Positions 1 to 9,044 of a stretch of 34,944 nt of DNA are shown here, piece by piece. The stretch is from Oxalobacteraceae bacterium UBA6018 (GTDB lineage: Bacteria; Pseudomonadota; Gammaproteobacteria; Burkholderiales; Burkholderiaceae_D): contig DIZW01000003.1 in the NCBI GenBank assembly GCA_002428015.1, forward strand, positions 41,987 to 76,930. The letters run 5' to 3'. Every line of letters begins with the position of its first letter. Within the stretch, counting starts at the first letter, position 1. The notes under the pieces were generated by a model. It was not told the origin of the DNA, made no database searches, and was given only the letters and a program-made list of their open reading frames with translations. A program made the position numbers and the translations under genes.

Positions 1-732
1 CTTGATGCTGTTGACGATGCCGTAACTGGCCAGGCGTGCAAAATGCGCCTCGAACTGTGCCCAGGTGCGGATGTGGGCGGGCAGGGTGCCGCTCATCGGG
101 AATGCCCCGACAACATTGCTGCGCGAGCTGCAAAACCCGGAATTCTCACCCTGCCAGCACGGCGAGTTGGCCGACAGCGCGATGAACAAAGGCGCGCGCT
201 GGGTCAGCCAGGCGCATACCCTGATCGCTTCGTCGGCGCTGGGCACGCCGATGTGCACGTGCATGCCGAACACCGTGAACAGCTTGGCCAGGTAGCCGAA
301 CTTCTTGGCCGAGGCACGATAGCGGTCCTTCGGATAGATACGTTGTTCGTGCCACTTCTGGAACGGATGGGCGCCGCCGCCCGAGATGGCCGCGCCCACC
401 TGGAAGGCCGCCTGCTGCACCGAACTGCGGATTTCTTCGATTTGTTCGGCCGCCTCGGCGTAGCCGCCCAGCACCGAAGTAGCCACCTCCAGCATCGAGG
501 TGGTCAACTCCGGCGTGGCGACCCAGCGCTTGTCGCGCATGTCGAGCAGGCGCAGGATGTCCGGCGCGGCCGGGAGCAAATCGTAGGTGAGCCGGTCCAG
601 CACCATCAGTTCGAGCTCGATCCCCATCGAACCCATGCGCGACTCGGCAAACGGCGGCAGGAACGCGGGTCCGGTACCGGCTGTCGCCTGGGCCTGCGCC
701 AGTTGCATATCCGCGCTCAATAGATCACTCAT
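1..732 (-). CDS. ybdK: Carboxylate-amine ligase, YbdK/GCS2 family (3' end beyond window)
   Basis: The frame is open from the ATG at 732 to base 1, giving the first 244 residues of a GCS2-family enzyme. Family members join a carboxylate to an amine using ATP; E. coli YbdK has weak glutamate-cysteine ligase activity, but the true substrate is generally unknown. Visible motifs are MGIELELMVLD near the N-terminus (a metal/ATP-binding glutamate pattern), GGGAHPF, GMHVHIGVPS and a Ser/Asn-rich stretch around SNVVGAFPMSG. A full-length member is about 370-400 residues, so roughly a third is missing. The start overlaps the antiporter stop by 8 bases, so the two are translationally coupled as the last genes of a six-gene operon. 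The family is recognised with good confidence; the substrate is not. Confidence 0.88.
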   Translation of the reverse strand, partial: MSDLLSADMQLAQAQATAGTGPAFLPPFAESRMGSMGIELELMVLDRLTYDLLPAAPDILRLLDMRDKRWVATPELTTSMLEVATSVLGGYAEAAEQIEEIRSSVQQAAFQVGAAISGGGAHPFQKWHEQRIYPKDRYRASAKKFGYLAKLFTVFGMHVHIGVPSADEAIRVCAWLTQRAPLFIALSANSPCWQGENSGFCSSRSNVVGAFPMSGTLPAHIRTWAQFEAHFARLASYGIVNSIK

Positions 733-1936
733 CGCTATCGTCCTCGTGGGTTTCGCCGGCGGTCTTCAAGCCCCACCAGGTGACGGCCGGCGCGATCAAG
801 GCATTTAGTCCCAGCAAGGCCGCCATGACCTGCGCCGCCGCGCCGCCCATATTGGGATACATACCCAGTGAATTGTCGACCATCAAAGTCCCGAAGCTGA
901 CCACCGAGCACAACGACATGGCCATGCCGTTTTTCTTTTGCGCGCTCCAGGCGCCACTAGGCGCCAGCGCCAGCCGCGTGCCACCCACACGGACCACCAG
1001 CACCAGCAGCGCCAGGGCCAGTGTTTGCGGGTGCATGAGCTGCTGGATCGGCACCAGCGAGGCCGACATCATGAACAGCAACGCGTAGCCGATGTCCTGG
1101 CCGGTCTTGATCTGCGCCTGGAACACGTTGTCGCGCTTTTCCGCATTCCGTAGCAGCAGGCCCATCAGCAACAACGACAGCAGGGCGCTCGACGCGCTGA
1201 TCGAGCATAGGCCCAGATCCATCAGCAGCGCAGCGAGCAGCATCGGTGGACGCTGGCGCGCCGGGGCCTTGCTCAGCCGGGTCGCCGCCGCGTACAAGGC
1301 GTAGCAGAGCAGGGCGATCAAGGCGCCCAGGGCCAGCTTGAGCGCTTGCGCCTGGAGCTCGGCGCCCACGCCCGCGGTGCCGGCCGCGCCGGACTTCAGC
1401 CACGCCAGTGTCGGTCCCAGCGCGAGCAGCGCCAGCACGTTACCCAGGCCAACCATGTTCGCGCTGGCGAAACTGGCCACCCCGCTGGCATTGGCGTCGG
1501 CCGCCATCGAGCCGAAAATCACCGGGCTGGCCGCCACCAGGATGACGGCGATCACAGCGGCGTCGCGCGCGGCGATGCCGAACGCGGCCAGGCAGGCGAA
1601 ACTGAGCGTGCCGCGCAGCAGGCAGGCAAGCACCAGGCACACGCCCTCGCGCCGGCTGCGCCACAACCATTGCAGGTCCATCTTGCGCCCGACTTCGAAC
1701 AGCACGAGGGCGGTGGCAGCATTGAACAGTTCCTGGAATTGCCCCAGCAGGGGGGCATCGACCAGGCCCAGCCCGCTGACGCCGACGATCAGCCCGGAAA
1801 TGACGGCGCCGTACAGCTTGGGCAGGCCGCGCGCCGACAGCCACAGGCCGATCAGCTGGGCCAGCAGCAAGGCCGCCCCGATGATCGCCAGCGGCGATAG
1901 CAGCCACGGCGCGAGGTCGGTGATGCTAGTTTCCAT
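725..1936 (-). CDS. Cation/proton antiporter (CPA, Na_H_Exchanger fold)
   Basis: This 403-residue integral membrane protein has at least ten hydrophobic segments, starting with METSITDLAPWLL and TM1 at about residues 15-30. The SGLIVGVSGLGLVD segment, the ATALVLFEVGRKMDL stretch and the long Ala/Leu helices fit the CPA2 monovalent cation:H+ antiporter group (Kef-like transmembrane part), without a C-terminal TrkA-N or cytosolic domain. It would exchange Na+ or K+ for H+ at the inner membrane; the ion cannot be told from sequence. A longer frame extends upstream to 2113 but is arginine-rich shadow. The ATG at 1936 overlaps the end of the preceding secreted-protein gene by 11 bases, matching the overlap style of this operon. 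The C-terminus is acidic (HEDDSDE). Confidence 0.82.
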   Translation of the reverse strand: METSITDLAPWLLSPLAIIGAALLLAQLIGLWLSARGLPKLYGAVISGLIVGVSGLGLVDAPLLGQFQELFNAATALVLFEVGRKMDLQWLWRSRREGVCLVLACLLRGTLSFACLAAFGIAARDAAVIAVILVAASPVIFGSMAADANASGVASFASANMVGLGNVLALLALGPTLAWLKSGAAGTAGVGAELQAQALKLALGALIALLCYALYAAATRLSKAPARQRPPMLLAALLMDLGLCSISASSALLSLLLMGLLLRNAEKRDNVFQAQIKTGQDIGYALLFMMSASLVPIQQLMHPQTLALALLVLVVRVGGTRLALAPSGAWSAQKKNGMAMSLCSVVSFGTLMVDNSLGMYPNMGGAAAQVMAALLGLNALIAPAVTWWGLKTAGETHEDDSDE

Positions 1937-2948
1937 GTCCCGCTCCCAGCGTATGCGCCATGCCGTCGAGCTCGCGCGCGACAACTGCGCCGGCAGCCTC
2001 GGCGGCGGCGTGCCCGGCCGCGCTGTCGTCGCGCGTACGCAGCGGCGTGACGATGCGCAGCCGCAGCATGGCCTGGCCATCCTGGCCCGGCTGCCATAGC
2101 TGGCCGATGACATTGGTCTTGTCGGTCCATACCGCGCGGTAGCTGGCGCCGTCGGCGCCGGGAACGTCGACCAGGCCGAACGGCCTCAGCCAGACCGCGT
2201 CGGGAAAGCGCCGTGCCAGCTGGATCTGCATCGCGCTGCGCTGCTCCAGTCGCGCGTCCTCGCGGTGATAGGGAAGCCGCAGCCCGGCCTCGGGCGGCAC
2301 CGAGGGCAGCATGCGCAGGCACAGCCCGTTCGCTTCCCATTGCCAGCCGGCGGGTCCGATTTCGCCCGGGCGTCCGTTGAGCTGGCGCAGCCACGCCGCC
2401 TCGACCGGGTCGCGCGTTCGCACCGGCATGCGCGTGTCTTCGCGAGCGGCCACCAGCGCGGTCAGCGCGTGCCACTCGGCTTGCTCCCATTTGCGTGTGT
2501 CCTCGCTCGCCGCTGGGGTCCAACGCCATTCGATCGCCTCCCAGCCATCCGGCGTGCGCGCGATGATCGCCAGGCTGCGCTGCCCGGTTCCACTCAGGGC
2601 CAGCGTGCGTACCGCGCTGCCGGCGCGCCAGGCGCTGGCGCCGCCCAGGCGCTGCTGTTCCCAAGCCCACCAGCGCGCTTCCGGGCTGACACAGGCGGCG
2701 CCGGTTGCCAGCGGCATTTCCCAGTGGCGCGCCTGCAAGCGTCCGCTCCAGGCGCATTGCGCCGGCAGCGCGCGCCAACCGGACGGCGCGGCGCCGTCCT
2801 GCGCTGCAACCGGGCAGGTATCGAAACGCTGATGCATCCCGGCCAGTTCGGCTTCCAGGGCCACCGGTCCCGCAGCGTATCCTGGCTTGGCCTGCGCCAG
2901 CATCCCGAGCAGCACTGGCAGGACGATCGCCGCCCGGGCCGCCATCAT
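1926..2948 (-). CDS. Secreted protein of unknown function
   Basis: This 340-residue protein begins with MMAARAAIVLPVLLGMLAQ and a likely signal-peptidase I site near GYAAG (residues 23-27), so it is probably periplasmic. I do not recognise a family. The mature part is Trp-rich (WWAWEQQ, EAIEWRWT, WQWEANG), has several scattered cysteines (FDTC, QCAW, AACV, GLCL) that could form disulfides, and ends in an Ala-rich tail. The TDKTNVIGQLWQ and MLRLRIVTPLRT segments look like beta strands. Its ATG overlaps the stop of the upstream membrane-protein gene as ATGA, and its end overlaps the antiporter start, so it is made with those membrane proteins and may be a periplasmic partner of them. That role is inference from position only. 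Confidence 0.75.
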   Translation of the reverse strand: MMAARAAIVLPVLLGMLAQAKPGYAAGPVALEAELAGMHQRFDTCPVAAQDGAAPSGWRALPAQCAWSGRLQARHWEMPLATGAACVSPEARWWAWEQQRLGGASAWRAGSAVRTLALSGTGQRSLAIIARTPDGWEAIEWRWTPAASEDTRKWEQAEWHALTALVAAREDTRMPVRTRDPVEAAWLRQLNGRPGEIGPAGWQWEANGLCLRMLPSVPPEAGLRLPYHREDARLEQRSAMQIQLARRFPDAVWLRPFGLVDVPGADGASYRAVWTDKTNVIGQLWQPGQDGQAMLRLRIVTPLRTRDDSAAGHAAAEAAGAVVARELDGMAHTLGAGHGN

Positions 2949-3241
2949 GAGCCGATCCGCGGCGGCGCCTCAACCGGCGGGCGGCGCCGGTTCTTGCCGA
3001 TGATCGCCAGCAGGATCAGCGCGTATGCCACCAGGCGCAGCAGGTAGAACACCGGGGTCTGCTCGCCCTGGTCGTGGCTGAGCGCGAGCAGGGTGCGCGT
3101 GATCGCCTCCAGCGCGAACGAGACGGCGAAATACAGGAAGAAGCGATCGCCCGTACTGCGCCAGAAGCGCAGGAAAAACAGGGTCACCACCAGAGCCGCC
3201 GCGGCGATGGCGCCCGAGATCAATAAGTTTAGCTGGTTCAT
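2945..3241 (-). CDS. Small membrane protein, DUF5985-like
   Basis: This 98-residue protein starts MNQLNLLISGAIAAAALV. It has three hydrophobic segments: about residues 6-28, a middle one with FFLYFAVSFALEAITR, and one with YLLRLVAYALILLAII. It ends in a basic, proline-rich cytoplasmic tail. The pattern of FFLRFWRSTGDRFFLYFAVSF resembles small DUF5985-type membrane proteins that occur as adjacent pairs in Burkholderiales; this is recalled, not searched. A longer in-frame extension reaches 3472 but lies wholly over the upstream gene and has no hydrophobic start. The ATG at 3241 overlaps the upstream stop as ATGA, and the stop overlaps the secreted-protein start in the same way. Function is unknown. 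Confidence 0.78.
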   Translation of the reverse strand: MNQLNLLISGAIAAAALVVTLFFLRFWRSTGDRFFLYFAVSFALEAITRTLLALSHDQGEQTPVFYLLRLVAYALILLAIIGKNRRRPPVEAPPRIGS

Positions 3242-3495
3242 TCTTCCTCCCAGATCAGGCCGTACAACAAGGGCGCCAGCGCGGCCAGTCCCACCAGCAG
3301 GCGCAAGGTGGACAAATCGCGTTCGGGCAGCGCGAAGCGGTCGACGATGAGCAAAGCGTTGTTGACGAATAAACCGCAGAAGCACAGGCCGCTCCACAGC
3401 AGCAGCCGGTGGCCTTGCCGGAAAAAGCTGCGCAGAAGCAGCACCGCACAGGCTAGCGCGGTCAGCGCGCACAGGGCATAAACGGCTGCGGCCAT
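3238..3495 (-). CDS. Small membrane protein, DUF5985-like (first of pair)
   Basis: This 85-residue protein starts MAAAVYALCALTALACAVLL. It has three predicted membrane helices: residues 4-21, about 33-50 with LLLWSGLCFCGLFVNNALL, and 65-81. It ends in the acidic WEEE. The RQGHRLLLWSGLCF segment is characteristic of the DUF5985 group as I recall it. The partner gene directly downstream has a comparable three-helix layout, so the two may form a heteromeric membrane unit. The upstream TAG is immediately followed by this ATG with no spacer, and its own stop overlaps the partner start as ATGA. No function is known to me. Confidence 0.8.
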   Translation of the reverse strand: MAAAVYALCALTALACAVLLLRSFFRQGHRLLLWSGLCFCGLFVNNALLIVDRFALPERDLSTLRLLVGLAALAPLLYGLIWEEE

Positions 3496-3885
3496 CTACG
3501 TGTCCTTTCTTAATACAAAGGCATCGACGAACTGTTGTGCCTTCTTGCTGAGTTTGGAATGGATCAGGGTGCTGACGCCAACCAGATTCTTTGCGTAAAT
3601 ATCGGCCAGGCGGTCGACCATCGCGGCCAGATGCGCCGACTGGGGACGGTAGCGGTAGCGCGCGCCGGCGGGCCGCTCCGGGTCGGCCATGCCGGCGGCG
3701 CTCAGCTCGCCGAGCAGCCCGGCCGCCACTTTCTCGCTCAGGTAGAGCCGTTGGGCGATCTCGGCCGCGTCCCAGCTGCGCTGGGGGGCACCGCGAAGCA
3801 GCAAAAGCGCTTCCAGATACGGCACCGACGGGATCGCCAATAGAATGAAGCGCTGGACATCGTCGGGGATCGGCAGCGCACTCAT
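3496..3885 (-). CDS. Small winged-helix-like protein, operon leader gene
   Basis: This 129-residue soluble protein starts MSALPIPDDVQRFILLAIPS. The middle (about residues 35-75) reads as a winged helix: WDAAEIAQRLYLSEKVAAGLLGEL followed by a short wing containing GARYRYRP. The C-terminal third is helical with SKLSKKAQQFVDAFV. It may regulate its own operon, but a DNA-binding role is inferred. An alternative TTG start at 3948 would fall inside an exact TATAAT promoter hexamer (3948-3953), which favours the ATG at 3885. Its TAG directly abuts the ATG of the first small membrane protein, making it the first gene of the overlapped operon ending in ybdK. Confidence 0.7.
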   Translation of the reverse strand: MSALPIPDDVQRFILLAIPSVPYLEALLLLRGAPQRSWDAAEIAQRLYLSEKVAAGLLGELSAAGMADPERPAGARYRYRPQSAHLAAMVDRLADIYAKNLVGVSTLIHSKLSKKAQQFVDAFVLRKDT

Positions 3886-3947
3886 GACGCCCGCACTCGC
3901 CGGCTGGGTTCGTCGGCCATGGGGGGTGTAATCAAATCCATGGGTCA

Positions 3948-3953
3948 ATTATA
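3948..3953 (-). promoter_or_regulatory. -10 element (TATAAT) of the six-gene operon
   Basis: On the minus strand this is a perfect TATAAT in an AT-richer stretch, about 60 bases upstream of the ATG at 3885. No convincing -35 hexamer is seen at 17-18 bases, so activation or an extended element may be needed. It is the only good promoter-like site ahead of the overlapped operon. Confidence 0.5.
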
Positions 3954-4122
3954 CATTCGCACAAATATGGTTCCCAGAAATTTTTAGTCTGAGTGCATAT
4001 GACTTTCAACAACTGCGGACTTGAAATTGAATTTGTGCAAATGTTTATTGCCGAGACGGCCGCGAACGGGCAGAATGGTGGCGCTTCGCGGCGCGGGGAC
4101 ATGCGTGCGGCATGCGTGGGGC

Positions 4123-4605
4123 TTACAGGTCGGCCAGCGGAATGTTCGCGCCGGCCTCATCGGCCTGTAGCAGACCGATCAGTTCGGCGAGGTCCGTTTC
4201 CAGGCGCGCCAAGGTGGCTGCATCGAGCGCGCCGAGCGCGTCCGGCAGCAAGCCCGACAGCGGCGCCGGCGCCACCTTCAGCACCGCTTCTCCGGCCGGC
4301 AGGACGAATAGCTTGCTGGCGCGGCGGTCGGTATCGCTGCGCTTGGAGACGATGAACTGGCGCTCCAGCAAGCCCTTGACCAGGTTGCTCGCGGTCGATT
4401 GCTGAATGTCGAGCGCGCGCGCCAGTTCATTCACGCCGATACCCGGCCGTGCCGCCACCTCGCTCAGCGCCCACACCTGGGCGCCGCCGATGCCGACGGC
4501 GCGCTCGACCTGGCGGAAGTGTGTCTTGACAGCGTTGAAGACGATGCGGAACTGGCGCAGCACGCGCACACCGGGCGCTTGACCGAGGGTCGATGGCGCG
4601 TTCAT
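4123..4605 (-). CDS. MarR-family transcriptional regulator
   Basis: This 160-residue protein has a central winged helix-turn-helix at about residues 40-105. ALSEVAARPGIGVNELARAL is helix 1-2, DIQQSTASNLVKGLLERQFI is the recognition helix, and VSKRSDTDRRASKLFVL is the wing, a classic MarR signature with the DxRAS pattern. Flanking helices would form the dimer interface. MarR proteins usually repress nearby or divergent genes and release DNA on binding small aromatic ligands. The gene diverges from the ClC channel gene over a 100-base gap, so the channel is the likely target along with itself. No clear palindromic operator was identified in the gap. Confidence 0.88.
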   Translation of the reverse strand: MNAPSTLGQAPGVRVLRQFRIVFNAVKTHFRQVERAVGIGGAQVWALSEVAARPGIGVNELARALDIQQSTASNLVKGLLERQFIVSKRSDTDRRASKLFVLPAGEAVLKVAPAPLSGLLPDALGALDAATLARLETDLAELIGLLQADEAGANIPLADL

Positions 4606-4705
4606 GGAATCTGTCGTTGAATAGAAAGCATATTGTGATCATAGCGGAAAATGGGCTTCGCCGAGGCTGGAACGGCACGATGGGCCAGCGCGCGGGAGGC
4701 CTCCC

Positions 4706-6025
4706 ATGAGGCATCAGCCGCGGCTGAGCGCCGGCCTGCGCAAGGAATTCGGCGACTGGCGCCTGTGGTGGGAACGCGCCGCCGTGGTCGGCATGGCGGT
4801 CCTGGCCGGCCTGACCGTGGTCGGCTTCACCTGGCTGTCCGAGGCCGCGTCGCTGCGCTTCACTGGCCTGCGCGCTGTGCGCTGGTGGCTCCCCCTGCTA
4901 TGGACGCCCCTGTGCGCGGCGCTGATCGTCTGGCTCACGCGCCGCTTCGCGCCGGGCGCCTCGGGCTCGGGCATTCCCCAGGTCATGGCCGCCCTCGACA
5001 CCGAGCTCGATCCTTCCCAGCGCGGCCTGTACGTGTCGTTCAAGCTCACCCTCGCCAAGATCGGCCTGACCGCGGCCGGCCTGCTTGGCGGCTTGTCGAT
5101 CGGGCGCGAGGGGCCGTCGGTGCAGATCGCCGCCGGCGTCATGCTGCAGGCCGAGCGCATCCTGCCCAGGCGCGCCCGTACCAACGCCCACAGCTTGCTG
5201 GTGGCCGGCGGCGCCGCCGGCATCGCGGCGGCCTTCAACACGCCGTTGGCCGGGGTGATGTTCGCGATCGAGGAATTGTCGCGCACCCCAGAGCAGCGCA
5301 ACAGCGGCCTGATCATCTCCTGCATCGTGCTGGCCGGCCTGATCGCCGTGTCGATCAACGGCAACGCCACCTATTTTGGCATGATTCACGCCCTCACGGT
5401 CGGGGTCGCGCTGTTCTGGCCCGGCGTACTGGTCACCGTGCTCAGCGGCGTGATCGGCGGCGTGTTCGCGCGCCTGCTGGCCGCCTCCATGAGCGGCGAC
5501 GCGCGCGACGCGGCCACGCGCCTGCGCGCGCGCCGGCCGGTGCTCTTCGCCGCGCTGTGCGGCCTGGCCGTGGCGGTGATCGGCGTGCTGACCGGCGGGG
5601 CCACCTTCGGCAGCGGCTACAGCTCGACCCGCGCGATGGTCGAGGGCGCCAGCAGCATGCCTGCGGTGTATGTGTTCTTCAAGTTCATCGCGACGTGGCT
5701 GAGCGCCTGGTCGGGCGTACCGGCCGGCATCTTCGCGCCGGCGCTGGCCATCGGCGCCGGCCTCGGCAACGACGTCGCGCTGCTGGTCCACCAGCCGCTG
5801 GCCGCGCCGCTCATCGCGCTGGGCATGGTCGGTTTTCTGGCCGCCGCCACCCAGGCGCCGTTGACCGCGTTCATTATCGTGATGGAAATGGTCGACGGGC
5901 ACGCCATGATTCTCAGCCTGATGGCATGCGCGCTCGTGGCCAGCGCCTTGTCGCGTGCGATCAGCCATCCGCTGTATCCGACGCTGGCCCGGTTCCAGCT
6001 GCGCCGCGCGGTGGCGGCCGGGTAA
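4706..6025 (+). CDS. ClC-family chloride channel/transporter
   Basis: This 439-residue integral membrane protein of the CLC family moves chloride or another halide across the inner membrane, either as a channel or as a 2 Cl-/H+ exchanger. Selectivity motifs are in order: GSGIPQ at residues 87-92, GREGP at 133-137 (gating glutamate E135), the NTPLAGVMFAIEE helix with E189-E190 near the position of the internal proton glutamate, and GVPAGIFAP in the C-terminal half. There is no C-terminal CBS pair, as is common for short bacterial forms. A GGGAGG Shine-Dalgarno at 4694-4699 sits 6 bases before the ATG. The divergent MarR gene suggests ligand-controlled expression. Channel versus exchanger cannot be settled here. 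Confidence 0.93.
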   Translation: MRHQPRLSAGLRKEFGDWRLWWERAAVVGMAVLAGLTVVGFTWLSEAASLRFTGLRAVRWWLPLLWTPLCAALIVWLTRRFAPGASGSGIPQVMAALDTELDPSQRGLYVSFKLTLAKIGLTAAGLLGGLSIGREGPSVQIAAGVMLQAERILPRRARTNAHSLLVAGGAAGIAAAFNTPLAGVMFAIEELSRTPEQRNSGLIISCIVLAGLIAVSINGNATYFGMIHALTVGVALFWPGVLVTVLSGVIGGVFARLLAASMSGDARDAATRLRARRPVLFAALCGLAVAVIGVLTGGATFGSGYSSTRAMVEGASSMPAVYVFFKFIATWLSAWSGVPAGIFAPALAIGAGLGNDVALLVHQPLAAPLIALGMVGFLAAATQAPLTAFIIVMEMVDGHAMILSLMACALVASALSRAISHPLYPTLARFQLRRAVAAG

Positions 6026-6119
6026 ATCGGGCGTGGTGTCGGCTTGACCTGCGTCAGCGCGGGTGCGCATGAAGCGTGCGGCCGTTGACCGCGCGAGCCG
6101 GGCGGCGGATCATCGACAG

Positions 6120-6680
6120 ATGGACACCGAGACCCGCATCAGCAAGCTGGAGAACGAGATGTCATCTGTGCAGGTCGCACTGGCGACCCTGCGGCAAGAC
6201 TCCGTCAACCGGAGCGAATACGAGTCAATCAACGCGCAGTTGGCGTACCTTCGCACGCATATGGCAAGTCAGGCGTCGTTGGACGCGCTGCGTGACCGTG
6301 TCACAGCTAATATCACCGAATTTCGCGAACATGTCACTGGCGAAATCACCGGATTGCGCGAACAAGTCGCCGGCGAAATCACCGGATTGCGCGACCGTCT
6401 CACCGGCGATATGACCGTATTGCGCGAACTTGTAACCAGCGATATCACCGGCTTGCGCGACCGTGTCGAGGGCGATGTCACCGCGTTACGTGACCGTTCG
6501 CAAGCCGATATCAGTAGCGTGAATGCGAAGCTCGCCGTGCTGGCTGCGACCAGCGCAACCAAGGAAGACGTCATGAAGGCGCGCGAAGACTTCATGAAGG
6601 CAGTCAACGCGTTAACTTGGCGCATGTACGGGTTCGGCATTGTGCTCGTCGGCGCGGCCTATATCATCGGGCGAGTTTGA
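6120..6680 (+). CDS. Hendecad-repeat coiled-coil protein with C-terminal membrane anchor
   Basis: This 186-residue protein starts MDTETRISKLENEMSSVQ; in-frame GTG (6063) and ATG (6069) starts also exist and cannot be excluded. It is almost entirely coiled coil. A short heptad region leads into a run of 11-residue units such as ITGLREQVAGE and ITGLRDRLTGD (DNA 6279-6509), then KEDVMKAREDFMKAVN and a single C-terminal membrane helix (RMYGFGIVLVGAAYIIG). The 11-residue period suits a straight, nearly untwisted coil. The layout is reminiscent of XhlA-like or DUF1640-like small coiled-coil membrane proteins, but I cannot assign a family. Base composition is less GC-rich than the neighbours. Function is unknown; a membrane-tethered scaffold is an inference. 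Confidence 0.7.
   Translation: MDTETRISKLENEMSSVQVALATLRQDSVNRSEYESINAQLAYLRTHMASQASLDALRDRVTANITEFREHVTGEITGLREQVAGEITGLRDRLTGDMTVLRELVTSDITGLRDRVEGDVTALRDRSQADISSVNAKLAVLAATSATKEDVMKAREDFMKAVNALTWRMYGFGIVLVGAAYIIGRV
6279..6509 (+). repeat. Tandem 33-bp repeats coding an 11-residue motif
   Basis: Seven imperfect in-frame 33-base units code the pattern (I/M/V)T.LR(D/E).(V/L)..(D/E). The two units between 6345 and 6410 are the most alike at DNA level, suggesting relatively recent slippage or unequal crossover. Units toward the 3' end are more diverged. Confidence 0.85.
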
Positions 6681-6743
6681 AGCAGGAGTGGACCGAAAGC
6701 AAACGCTGAGTGAACCTAAAGTGTGCCGATTTCCGCGCCAAGA

Positions 6744-6768
6744 AAAAAGGGCCGCGCAGGCCCTTTTT
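6744..6768. terminator. Bidirectional intrinsic terminator, lysS and coiled-coil gene
   Basis: The perfect stem AAAAAGGGCC / GGCCCTTTTT encloses a GCGCA loop, with T runs on either strand. It lies between two convergent genes, 63 bases after the coiled-coil stop and 10 bases after the lysS stop, and so can end both transcripts. Confidence 0.9.
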
Positions 6769-6778
6769 CAATGTTCGC

Positions 6779-8311
<1,533 letters not shown>

Positions 8312-8345
8312 GATAGGTATCGCTTTGTGGAATGTGGCGAAAAAA

Positions 8346-9041
8346 TTACGAAAATGAAGCCGAAAACAGCTCGGCCACCGTCAGCGCGGAAAAGTCGCTG
8401 GCGATGTGGATGACGTTGTCGAACTCGGCGAACGCGGCGGCGGGCAGGGTGGTGGTCAGCACCACCGCGCGCATGCCGGCGCGGCGCGCCGCTTCCACGC
8501 CCAGCGGGGCGTCCTCGAACACGATGCAGTGCTCGGGCGCCACGCCGCAGCGCTCGGCCGCTGCCAGGAATACGTCCGGGTGCGGTTTGCCGCGCGCGAC
8601 GTCGGCCGCGCCGACCACGGCGTCGAAATGGCGCCGCAGGTCCAGGCCGTCGAGGGTGAAGACGATGTTGCCGTTCGGCGCTGCGGTGGCCACGGCCAGC
8701 GCCACGCCTTCCTGCCCGGCGCGCGCGATCAGCGCGTCGAAGCCGCCGATGGTCTTGCGGTGCGGCCCATACAGCTCGCGGTAGACCAGCTCTTTTTCTT
8801 CGTTGAGCGCGCGTACCGCGTCATCGTCCAGGTGAGCGCCGAGGTGGGCGCGGATGATCTCATGTCCCTGGCGCCCGGCCGTGGCGCGGAAGAATTCATC
8901 GGCGTCGATCCGCTGCCCACGGCGCTCGAAGAAGGCGATCCACGCGCGTGTGTGGAAAGCCATGTTGTCGACGATGGTGCCGTCCATGTCGAAGATAAAG
9001 GCGCGCTTGTGCGCCGCGTCCTGTGCCATCTGCGCTGCCAT
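8346..9041 (-). CDS. HAD-superfamily phosphatase, beta-phosphoglucomutase-like
   Basis: This 231-residue protein has all HAD motifs. DMDGT has nucleophile D18 and acid/base D20, followed by a helical cap with AGRQGHE. Motif II lies in AVATAAPNG, the motif III lysine in GKPHPD, and the motif IV acidic pair in FEDAPLGVEAARRAGM. The cap type and motifs match the beta-phosphoglucomutase/phosphoglycolate-phosphatase-like subfamily, which hydrolyses or isomerises sugar phosphates; the substrate is unknown. An in-frame ATG four codons in is an alternative start. It begins 3 bases after the prfB stop and precedes lysS, so it is co-transcribed with translation genes although no translation role is indicated by its motifs. 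Confidence 0.88.
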   Translation of the reverse strand: MAAQMAQDAAHKRAFIFDMDGTIVDNMAFHTRAWIAFFERRGQRIDADEFFRATAGRQGHEIIRAHLGAHLDDDAVRALNEEKELVYRELYGPHRKTIGGFDALIARAGQEGVALAVATAAPNGNIVFTLDGLDLRRHFDAVVGAADVARGKPHPDVFLAAAERCGVAPEHCIVFEDAPLGVEAARRAGMRAVVLTTTLPAAAFAEFDNVIHIASDFSALTVAELFSASFS

Positions 9042-9044
9042 CGC

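Noticed and set aside
6279..6509. Possible CRISPR or satellite array
   Set aside because: The 33-base units are contiguous without spacers and remain in frame, coding an 11-residue coiled-coil motif.
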